From assembly GCF_040239565.1 (NCBI RefSeq), contig NZ_JBEHWS010000004.1, positions 254,682-318,681 on the forward strand: 64,000 nt of DNA. Direction: 5' to 3'. How positions within the stretch are numbered: position 1 is the first letter of the stretch; every line of letters begins with the position of its first letter. The position numbers and the translations under genes are program-made. The notes beneath the pieces were generated by a model, which saw only the letters and a list, made by a program, of their open reading frames with translations, was not told where the DNA came from and searched no databases. Source of the stretch: Fulvimarina sp040239565 (GTDB lineage Bacteria; Pseudomonadota; Alphaproteobacteria; Rhizobiales; Rhizobiaceae). This document shows positions 54,500-61,641 of this stretch, in pieces.

Positions 54500-54940
54500 A
54501 GGGGTTTTTCAGCTTCGAACCGCAAACCTCTTCGGTCCATGAGTTGCGCCTACAGCACCAGAAACCGATGTGTCGTCAGCTGCCGATCGGCGGAGCCGAC
54601 GATGGGTAGCTCGCTACACAACGAGCCCGTTCGCATTCGTGACGGGCAGCGGCGGTCGCCCCCTAACGCCCTGAAAATCCGCACCTCTCCAACAAATCTC
54701 TGCTAATATTGAAAACTGGCACGACAGATGCAGAACGTTTTGTATCGCGGTGGCGGGAGGCATTGCGAGACTTTGGTAGCCGGCCCCTCACGGCTGTGCC
54801 TTACCCAATCGAAGACGTTTCTTCAGCCATCCCGCATGTTGCGTGTCACGCTTAGCTGACGAACCGGAGCCCCCGGCTCGGCACGCGAAAAACGCCAATT
54901 CAAACGGATCGCCAAGATCCGCCACGGAGGAGACATTCCC
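54500..54940. other. dctP upstream region
   Basis: A gene-free stretch of about 440 bases holding the sigma-54 promoter near its middle. A stem CCCGT with ACGGG around an 11-base loop lies about 90 bases upstream of the promoter and could be part of an activator-binding region. I could not point to a clear DctD dyad. Confidence 0.5.
54717..54732 (+). promoter_or_regulatory. Sigma-54 promoter of dctPQM
   Basis: TGGCAC-GACAG-ATGCA carries the GG and GC dinucleotides at the exact 12-base sigma-54 spacing. It is about 210 bases before the dctP start and directly downstream of dctBD. Confidence 0.8.
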
Positions 54941-55999
54941 ATGAAGAATCTCATGCTCGGTACGATCTCGGGCCTCGCGCTCGTTCTGGCCGCCGGTGCC
55001 GCACAGGCGCAGAGCGATGCCTGCGGCGACGGAGAGACCGTCATCAAGTTCAGCCATGTCGTCGCCGACAGCGGCCATCCGAAGGGAGACGCGGCGCAGC
55101 TGCTCGCCAAAAACATCAACGAGCAGATGGACGGCAAGGCCTGCATGCAGGTGTTCCCGAACTCGACGCTCTACGACGACGACAAGGTGATGGAGGCTCT
55201 GCTCCTCGGCGACGTCCAGCTCGCCGCGCCGTCGCTGTCGAAGTTCGAGGCCTACACCAAGCAGCTCCGCCTCTACGATCTGCCCTTCCTCTTCCCGACC
55301 CTCGAAGATGCGAACAGCTATCTCGCTTCCGACGATGCGACCGAACTTCTCGCCGCACTCGAGGACGAGGGCTACAAGGGCCTCGGCTATATCGCATCCG
55401 GCCTCAAGCAGTTCTCGGCCAACAAGCCGCTCTTGAAGCCTGAAGACGCTTCGGGTCTCAAGTTCCGCGTCCAGACCTCCGACGTCGCGGTGGCGATGAT
55501 CGAGGCGATGAACGCTTCCGCCCAGAAGCTCGCCTTCAAGGAGGTCTACGGCGCCCTTCAGACCGGCGTTGTGGACGGCCAGGAAAACACCTGGTGCAAT
55601 ATCTACACCCAGAAGTTCTTCGAAGTGCAGGACGGCATCACCGAGACGAACCACCAGCTTCTCGCCTACGGCGTGATCACCAGCCAGGACTGGCTCGACA
55701 GCCTCGACGAGGATGTACGCGAGCAATTTCTGCAGATCCTCGGTGACACACTTGAGGAGGCGAACCAGCAGGTCGCCGATCAGGAAGCCACCTGCCGCAG
55801 CTCGATTACCGAGGCCGGAACCGAGATCCGCGAACTCGACGATAGCCAGCGTCAGGTCTGGGTCGACACGATGAAGCCCGTCTGGGACCAATTCGAAGAC
55901 GATATCGGTGCCGACGTGATCGAAACTGCCGAGAGCTACGGCTCCACCGAAAAGGCTGATGCAGGAAGCGAAGGCTCCGCCGAGCAGTCCGCGAACTGA
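54941..55999 (+). CDS. dctP: TRAP transporter substrate-binding protein (DctP family)
   Basis: Periplasmic solute receptor of 352 residues. The signal peptide ends near AQAQS. The mature part shows IKFSHVVADSGHPKGDAAQLL and the family signature SGLKFRVQTSDVAVAMIEAM, whose arginine clamps the substrate carboxylate, followed by GALQTGVVDGQENTW. The C-terminal tail (KADAGSEGSAEQSAN) is low in complexity. GGAGGAGA precedes the ATG. Ligand is probably a C4-dicarboxylate or similar acid. Confidence 0.92.
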   Translation: MKNLMLGTISGLALVLAAGAAQAQSDACGDGETVIKFSHVVADSGHPKGDAAQLLAKNINEQMDGKACMQVFPNSTLYDDDKVMEALLLGDVQLAAPSLSKFEAYTKQLRLYDLPFLFPTLEDANSYLASDDATELLAALEDEGYKGLGYIASGLKQFSANKPLLKPEDASGLKFRVQTSDVAVAMIEAMNASAQKLAFKEVYGALQTGVVDGQENTWCNIYTQKFFEVQDGITETNHQLLAYGVITSQDWLDSLDEDVREQFLQILGDTLEEANQQVADQEATCRSSITEAGTEIRELDDSQRQVWVDTMKPVWDQFEDDIGADVIETAESYGSTEKADAGSEGSAEQSAN

Positions 56000-56074
56000 T
56001 AGCGCCATAAACGATCGGGCCGTGCCAAGAGCATGGCCCGCTCATGTGCCCTTTGGGGCCATCGGGAGGAAATC

Positions 56075-56770
56075 ATGGAACTTTTGGGGATGACCATCGC
56101 GCTTCTTGCGCTGGTCGCGGCCTTGTATGCGGCCGAGCGGGCCTTTCCCGCCGCCGTCGAGCGTCTGGAAGAGAACGTGATCGCCATCCTGATGGCGCTG
56201 ATCACGCTGATCTCCTTCTTTCAGGTCGTCGGACGTTACGGCTTCAATTCCGGCTGGCAGGGCTCGCTGGAAGCGACCCGAATCCTGTTTGCCTGGCTCA
56301 TTCTCTTCGGCATGGCCTACGGCGTGAAGGTCGGCATCCATCTCGGTGTCGATGCGGTCATCCGCCTCTTCCCCAAACCGCTCTTCAAGGCTGCCGCTCT
56401 GTTCGGCGCGTTCGCGACGTTCGCCTATGGCATGCTGCTTCTCTATTCGGGCTGGCTCGCCTTCTTCGGCGCGGATGTTTCGTCGAACTGGCGGCAGAGC
56501 GGTGCCATCGGCTACTGGACTTTCATGTTCGACCGGGGCACCGGCCTCGATGAACTGCGCTATCCCGATTGGATGCAAACGGCGTTCGGTCTTCAGGACC
56601 GCGTCCAGCGCTGGGTCGCTTATCTCATGCTACCTGTGGGCCTTGCCCTCCTTTCCTACCGTTCCCTTCAAGCGCTCGTCGAGATCGCGCGGGGCAACAG
56701 GGAGCTCATCGTAGCGGGCCACGAGGCGGAAGACCTCGTCCAGCAGAACCTCAACACGCTCAAGGACTGA
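56075..56770 (+). CDS. dctQ: TRAP transporter small permease (DctQ family)
   Basis: Membrane subunit linking binding protein and large permease. The 231 residues from ATG 56075 (GGGAGG upstream) hold four main helices plus a first hydrophobic stretch. SLEATRILFAWLILFGMAYGVKVGIHLGVD is the typical DctQ core. It is longer than many DctQ proteins because of an inserted loop of about 40 residues near 140-180. dctM starts eight bases after its stop. Confidence 0.9.
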   Translation: MELLGMTIALLALVAALYAAERAFPAAVERLEENVIAILMALITLISFFQVVGRYGFNSGWQGSLEATRILFAWLILFGMAYGVKVGIHLGVDAVIRLFPKPLFKAAALFGAFATFAYGMLLLYSGWLAFFGADVSSNWRQSGAIGYWTFMFDRGTGLDELRYPDWMQTAFGLQDRVQRWVAYLMLPVGLALLSYRSLQALVEIARGNRELIVAGHEAEDLVQQNLNTLKD

Positions 56771-56777
56771 CCGGACC

Positions 56778-58466
56778 ATGGAAACGGGTTTCCTCTTCAT
56801 CATGGTCTTCGGCCTGCTGTTTCTCGGTGTGCCGGTCGCCATTTCGCTGGGTCTGTCCTCGATCCTCGTCATCGCGCTCTTCTCGTCCGATTCGATGAGT
56901 TCGGTCGCGCTGCAGCTCTTCACCGCCAGCCAGAACTATACGCTGCTCGCCATTCCCTTCTTCATTCTCGCCTCGGCTTTCATGTCGACGGGCGGCGTCG
57001 CCAAGCGGATCATCCGGCTCGCGATCGCCACGATCGGCCATCTGCGGGGCGGCCTTGCCATGGCCTCGGTGCTGGCCTGCATGCTTTTCGCCGCGCTTTC
57101 GGGTTCCTCGCCCGCAACCGTCGTCGCAATCGGCACGATCGCCATCGCCGGCATGATGCAGGTCGGCTATTCGAAGAGCTTCGCGGCGGGCATCATCGCC
57201 AATGCCGGCACGCTCGGCATTCTCATTCCGCCGTCGATCGTCATGGTCGTCTATGCGGCAGCGGTGAATGTCTCTGTCGGGCGCATGTTCCTGGCCGGCA
57301 TCATCCCCGGCATCCTTGCCGGCGTCATGCTGATGCTTGCGATCTACGTCGTCGCGCGTTGGAAGAACCTGCCGGCCGAAGAGTGGAAAGGCTTCCACGA
57401 AATCGTCGAGGGCGGCAAGGAAGCCGGCTGGGGCGTGTTCCTCGTCGTCATCATCCTCGGCGGCATCTACGGCGGCGTCTTCACGCCGACGGAAGCCGCG
57501 GCGGTCGCAGCGGTCTACTCCGGCTTCGTCGCGCTCTTCATCTACCGCGACATGGGTCCACTCAAGGAGGAGGCCTGGATCGACCAGGGGCGCAGCCACC
57601 GCGCCGTCGTCGGCTTCAAGGCGACGGTCTACGCGATCGCCTTCTTCTTCATCTGGCTGATTCTGTCCTTCTTCGCCATGGGCGAGCCGGGCGTCACCAC
57701 GATCGATTTCCGCGCCATGATCGGGCTGATCGGCGTCGCGATCGTACTCGTCGCCTATCCGTTCTGGCGGCTGCAGCACGGCATGGTATCTCAGGCCATC
57801 GGCATCGATGGCAGTTCGGCCTATGTCGCGACGGGCACCGCAGGCATGGGCGTTCTCGGCCAGATCCCCGGCGCACTTGCCGCCGGCCTGCCGATCTGGG
57901 GCCGCAACCTGCGCCTCATGACGGTGCGCTTCTTTCCGGCGCTGATCCACGACGAGACGCGCAAGGTGATGGTCGACGCCTCAAAGACGACCGTCATGCT
58001 GATGTTCATCATCGTCAACGCGCTGCTCTTCGCCCACACGCTGACGGCAGAGCGCATCCCCGATGCGATCACGGCGCTGATGCTGGATTACGGCTTCAAC
58101 TGGTTCACCTTCCTCATCGCGGTGAACGTGCTGCTCCTCATCGGCGGCCAGTTCATGGAGCCTTCGGGCCTCCTCCTTATCGTCGCGCCCGTCGTGTTCC
58201 CGATTGCTATGGAGCTCGGCATCGACCCGATCCACCTCGGCATCATCATGGTCGTGAATATGGAGATCGGCATGATCACCCCGCCGATCGGACTGAACCT
58301 GTTCGTGACCTCGGGCATCACCGGGATGAGTCTCGTGAAGGTGGTGAAGGCGGCAGCGCCGTTCGTTTGCGTCCTCTTCGTGTTCCTCATCCTCGTCACC
58401 TACGTGCCGTTCCTCTCGACGTTCATTCCGAACGCACTGATGGGACCCGAGATCGTGACTCGCTGA
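56778..58466 (+). CDS. dctM: TRAP transporter large permease (DctM family), extended form
   Basis: Sodium-coupled transport subunit with about 14 membrane segments. It shows the DctM signatures FAALSGSSPATVVAIGTI, NAGTLGILIPPSIVMVVY and HLGIIMVVNMEIGMITPPIGLNLFV. At 562 residues it exceeds the usual about 430 because an insertion of roughly 130 residues, including two extra hydrophobic segments, lies between about 260 and 390. The insert is in frame and compositionally normal. Such long DctM proteins occur in marine and rhizobial DctPQM systems. Confidence 0.92.
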   Translation: METGFLFIMVFGLLFLGVPVAISLGLSSILVIALFSSDSMSSVALQLFTASQNYTLLAIPFFILASAFMSTGGVAKRIIRLAIATIGHLRGGLAMASVLACMLFAALSGSSPATVVAIGTIAIAGMMQVGYSKSFAAGIIANAGTLGILIPPSIVMVVYAAAVNVSVGRMFLAGIIPGILAGVMLMLAIYVVARWKNLPAEEWKGFHEIVEGGKEAGWGVFLVVIILGGIYGGVFTPTEAAAVAAVYSGFVALFIYRDMGPLKEEAWIDQGRSHRAVVGFKATVYAIAFFFIWLILSFFAMGEPGVTTIDFRAMIGLIGVAIVLVAYPFWRLQHGMVSQAIGIDGSSAYVATGTAGMGVLGQIPGALAAGLPIWGRNLRLMTVRFFPALIHDETRKVMVDASKTTVMLMFIIVNALLFAHTLTAERIPDAITALMLDYGFNWFTFLIAVNVLLLIGGQFMEPSGLLLIVAPVVFPIAMELGIDPIHLGIIMVVNMEIGMITPPIGLNLFVTSGITGMSLVKVVKAAAPFVCVLFVFLILVTYVPFLSTFIPNALMGPEIVTR

Positions 58467-58958
58467 CGGGAATCGGTTTCGTCGATCCGAAAATATAAAC
58501 AGGCGGTTATCGGCTCGCGTCAGGAATGGCGCGGGCCGTTTTGTATTGAATCCGACCGAATAAGAATCGCTTCGCCTTGCCCTTCGTGGCAAGATCGTGG
58601 CAATGGGTGACGAGGTTACCCGCCGGAGCGTCCGGCGAGGCCGTCTGGAGCCCTCCATCTCGCGAAGAATTTCCACGTTTCAAAACACGTGATGCCACTG
58701 CGCACCAGTCTATGCGAATGAGCGCTTGATGTGACAAACGCTTGCGAATAAAGGGATTACGGCCCTTTGAGAGAGGGGAAACTGACCTCGGTAACCGCAG
58801 ATTAAGCGCTTCGGGGTTAGGTAATCGCGATGGCGGGCAAGTGTTGCGGTTTCGCACTTGCTCCTATCGCCAAATCGCAACAGTTTGCAGACAGGTATCG
58901 GTCAACGCGACCGAACCTTAACTGCGGCATCATCCGTCAGGCACTGATAGGTATAGAA
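58467..58958. other. Gene-free gap after dctM
   Basis: About 490 bases. The start holds a terminator; the remainder shows several short GC-rich inverted repeats (for example around CGCCGGAGCGTCCGGCG at 58621-58637) but no frame I believe. It could encode a small RNA or carry the promoter of the small lipoprotein gene. Confidence 0.4.
58512..58541 (+). terminator. Terminator of dctPQM
   Basis: GGCTCGCG and CGCGGGCC pair over eight positions with one wobble and a ten-base loop, followed by GTTTTG. Confidence 0.7.
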
Positions 58959-59102
58959 ATGAAAAAGATCATCATCGCTTCGGTCGCGGCCCTCGCAGTC
59001 GCTTCCTTCGCTGGTTGCATGGGCAAGGGTAAGGGCAAGGGCAAAGAGCCCGTTGCTGCTCCGGCTCCTGTCTATGAAGAGACCTACGTCACCAAGGGCT
59101 AA
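58959..59102 (+). CDS. Tiny lipoprotein with GK repeats
   Basis: Lipoprotein of 47 residues. A hydrophobic signal leads to the lipobox FAGC. The mature part is only about 28 residues, starting with a basic GKGKGKGK repeat and followed by PVAAPAPVYEE. Its small size, charge and position recall entericidin-like or envelope-stress lipoproteins, but I recognise no family. The frame upstream to 58830 is not used. A long GC-rich stem-loop follows. Confidence 0.7.
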   Translation: MKKIIIASVAALAVASFAGCMGKGKGKGKEPVAAPAPVYEETYVTKG

Positions 59103-59114
59103 TCCCCTTGTAGA

Positions 59115-59150
59115 AATTGGGGGGGCTGGCAGTAGCCGCTCCCCCAAATT
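59115..59150 (+). terminator. Terminator after the tiny lipoprotein gene
   Basis: AATT-G-GGGGG pairs with CCCCC-AAATT, with an inner stem GGCT/AGCC making a long imperfect hairpin. The downstream run is short, so termination is probable rather than certain. Confidence 0.65.
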
Positions 59151-59259
59151 CGGCCTCATTCGGCCTTTAGGAACAATACGTTCCCCTTTCTACACTCAGC
59201 ACGCGACGTTCTCGTCTCAAACGCAGGACGGTCCTCGCAAGCGTTTAGGATCGGCCGAT

Positions 59260-59943
59260 ATGGCAAACAGTTTCGCAAAACTCGGCGCAATTGCGCTCGT
59301 CGTGACAGCCCTAGCCGGCTGTTCCTCGACATCTACGTCCAGCAACATGACCGTTGGCGCTCCGACCGCCAATCTCGCTTCAGCTTCCGGCCAAGTCAGC
59401 TTCACGCCGTGGTCTGGCCAGAGCGCAGTCGGCATTCTCGACAAGCCCTATTTCATGTCCTTCCGCGCTCGTAACGCGGAAAGCTACGGCCATTCGTTCG
59501 TCGCCTTCGGACAGCTCGATTCGACGGGCCGAGTTCCCTACGATCGCTCCGGCGTCCTTGTCCCTTCAATGGTAGACATCGCCGGTTTCTGGCCGGAAGG
59601 CGGACCCGGAATGTATTCCATGGGCCATTTGGTTCCTGTCCCGTCAGGCACGGGGCCGACGGACGGTGACACGGAAATCGCCTACCTACAGAACGAGATG
59701 ACAATCCCGCTCACCGCCGCGCAGTACCAGCGCCTCTCCGCTTTTGTTCGCGAGAAGCAGGCCGGCCTGAAGCTCTGGAGCGCGGTTGCCTATAACTGCT
59801 CGTCTTTCAACAACGACGTGGCGGAGTTCATGGGTATGCGCGGCGTCAACCACCTTTATCTTCCGCGCAACTGGGTCGCAGCCTTCAAGAAGGCAAATCC
59901 GCGGGTCGAGACGATCCCGGGGGGCGTCGACATCACCAGCTGA
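59260..59943 (+). CDS. Putative lipoprotein, possible permuted NlpC/P60-type domain
   Basis: Lipoprotein of 227 residues with the lipobox LAGC (VTALAGCSST). The mature domain holds a histidine in SYGHSFVAFGQ and a later cysteine in AYNCSSFNNDVAEFMG. That order, His before Cys with an asparagine before the cysteine, is that of permuted papain-like (LRAT/PPPDE/YiiX-like) enzymes; this is inference and the family could be DUF4105-like instead. The ATG at 59260 has AGGA upstream; a 69-codon extension to 59053 is unsupported. Confidence 0.68.
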   Translation: MANSFAKLGAIALVVTALAGCSSTSTSSNMTVGAPTANLASASGQVSFTPWSGQSAVGILDKPYFMSFRARNAESYGHSFVAFGQLDSTGRVPYDRSGVLVPSMVDIAGFWPEGGPGMYSMGHLVPVPSGTGPTDGDTEIAYLQNEMTIPLTAAQYQRLSAFVREKQAGLKLWSAVAYNCSSFNNDVAEFMGMRGVNHLYLPRNWVAAFKKANPRVETIPGGVDITS

Positions 59944-59974
59944 CCTCGCGCGAGGGCAACAACGGAAATCACCG

Positions 59975-60000
59975 AAAGCGGGCCGCACGGTCCGCTTTTT
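59975..60000 (+). terminator. Terminator after the lipoprotein gene
   Basis: AAAGCGGGCC and GGTCCGCTTT form a ten-pair stem with one wobble and a four-base GCAC loop, ending in TTTTT. Confidence 0.82.
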
Positions 60001-60080
60001 GCGTTTCAGGCGCTGGCATTTCGACCTCGTCCTCAATATGGTCCGCGCCAAATCAGACGAGCGTTCCGACGAGGTATCTT

Positions 60081-60317
60081 ATGGCCGGACACCAGATCCC
60101 GCACTTCCAGAACGATGCAGGCCACGACGTCATCGAGATCGGCGTCACGGAGTTCATGTGCTGCGGCGCCAATCCGCCGCACGATCACCCACACGTCTTT
60201 CTCGACATGGGCGACGAGCAGGAGAAGATCTGCGCCTACTGTTCCACCCTCTTCAAGTATTCCGGCGATCTGAAAGCCACCGAAACCAAGCCGGCTGGCT
60301 GTCTCTACGAAGGCTGA
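60081..60317 (+). CDS. Zinc-finger protein, zf-CHCC type
   Basis: Protein of 78 residues related to the mitochondrial complex I subunit NDUFS6 zinc finger. Likely ligands are the cysteine in FMCCGANPP, the histidine in DHPHVFLDMG and the pair in ICAYC. This family is a routine neighbour of FAD monooxygenases in rhizobia, as here, where the next gene starts 25 bases after its stop. Precise function unknown. Confidence 0.85.
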   Translation: MAGHQIPHFQNDAGHDVIEIGVTEFMCCGANPPHDHPHVFLDMGDEQEKICAYCSTLFKYSGDLKATETKPAGCLYEG

Positions 60318-60342
60318 AGCGCAGAATCTGGCTGAGCGGCCG

Positions 60343-61524
60343 ATGGAAGACTCATCCGGCAGATCGATCGCCATCGTGGGCGCTGGCATCGGCGGCCTCA
60401 CCATGGCGTTATCACTCGCGCGGCGGGGGATCAGTTCCACAGTCTACGAGCGAGCCGCCACCTTGCGGGAGGTGGGGGCCGGCCTTCAGCTCTCCTCCAA
60501 CGCCCTGCGTGTTCTCGACCGACTCGATCTCACAACCGCTCTTCGGCAACACAGCGTTGAAGCGACAGCCGTAACCCTGCGTAGTGGGCGAAGCGGGCGG
60601 CGCCTCGCAAGTGTTCCCGTGGGATCAGGCCACGACGCGCCTTACCTTTCCATCCATCGCGGCGATCTGCAGAAAGTTCTTCTCGAGGCTGTCGAGACCG
60701 AACCGCTGATCCGGCTTGAAACCGGCCATGAACTCGTTGCGCTCAAAAACCGATCAGACGGGATCGACGCGGAATTTCGCTCAATAGATGGCGAGCGCAG
60801 TCAGGCCAACGCCGACATCCTCATAGCGGCGGACGGCGTAAACAGTAGGGTCGCATCCCATTTTCGCCTTCAGCCGGCACAATTTGCAGGGGCTATTGCG
60901 TGGCGCGGCCGTGTAACCGGCCAACCTGCCCGCGACTTCAATGCGAGAACCTCAGGCATCACAGCCTGGCTCGGTGCAAAGCGTCACGCTGTCGTCTATC
61001 CGATCCGGTCCGGGGAAGAAGTCAATCTCGTCCTCGTCGAAAAGGCCTCCTCGGAAAATGACGCGAAAGGGCGGAGGCTCCCTCAGGCATTTTCTCACTG
61101 GAATCCCGATCTGAAAGGTCTGATCGCGAATGCCGCCGATTTCACGCCTTGGCCGCTTCGTGCGGCACCACCAAGCCGGCCATGGGTGCTAGCCGATGGG
61201 CGAGTCGTCCTGATCGGCGATGCTGCGCACGCCATGCTGCCCTTCGCCGCTCAAGGCGCGGCGATGGCGATCGAAGACGCATATGTTCTGAGCCATGAGA
61301 TCGCCACCCATCGCGATCTCATCGCCGCATTGGCTTCCTATGAAGGATTGCGCCGGGCGCGTGTCGAGCGTGTCGTCGGGCGAGCGCGCTTCCACCGCTT
61401 CGTCTACCATTTGCCGCCGCCCCTTTCGCTTGGGCGCGACGTCGTCATGGCGGTGACGCCGCCTGCGCGCCTGCGCGCCTCTCTCTCCTGGCTTTATGAC
61501 TGGGAACCGCCCAATTTCCCGTGA
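60343..61524 (+). CDS. FAD-dependent monooxygenase (salicylate-hydroxylase-like)
   Basis: Single-component flavin monooxygenase of 393 residues, probably hydroxylating an aromatic compound with NAD(P)H and oxygen. FAD motif IVGAGIGGLTMALSLARRG, DG motif AADGVNSRV and GD motif GDAAHAMLPFAAQGAAMAIEDA are complete. Substrate unknown; it may be in an operon with the zinc-finger gene. Confidence 0.87.
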   Translation: MEDSSGRSIAIVGAGIGGLTMALSLARRGISSTVYERAATLREVGAGLQLSSNALRVLDRLDLTTALRQHSVEATAVTLRSGRSGRRLASVPVGSGHDAPYLSIHRGDLQKVLLEAVETEPLIRLETGHELVALKNRSDGIDAEFRSIDGERSQANADILIAADGVNSRVASHFRLQPAQFAGAIAWRGRVTGQPARDFNARTSGITAWLGAKRHAVVYPIRSGEEVNLVLVEKASSENDAKGRRLPQAFSHWNPDLKGLIANAADFTPWPLRAAPPSRPWVLADGRVVLIGDAAHAMLPFAAQGAAMAIEDAYVLSHEIATHRDLIAALASYEGLRRARVERVVGRARFHRFVYHLPPPLSLGRDVVMAVTPPARLRASLSWLYDWEPPNFP

Positions 61525-61641
61525 TCGCGGCAAACTCAGCTTACGTTCATCTTGAGCGCCCTATCTGACGCTCCACGATCCCGTGGGCAGACCGAGAGAG
61601 TCCGCCACGGCATTGAGAAAACAAAACGTGAGTTGGACACC

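Noticed and set aside
58507..58857. Minus-strand frame of 116 codons in the gap after dctM
   Set aside because: No ribosome-binding site, no domain, and it overlaps the dctPQM terminator.
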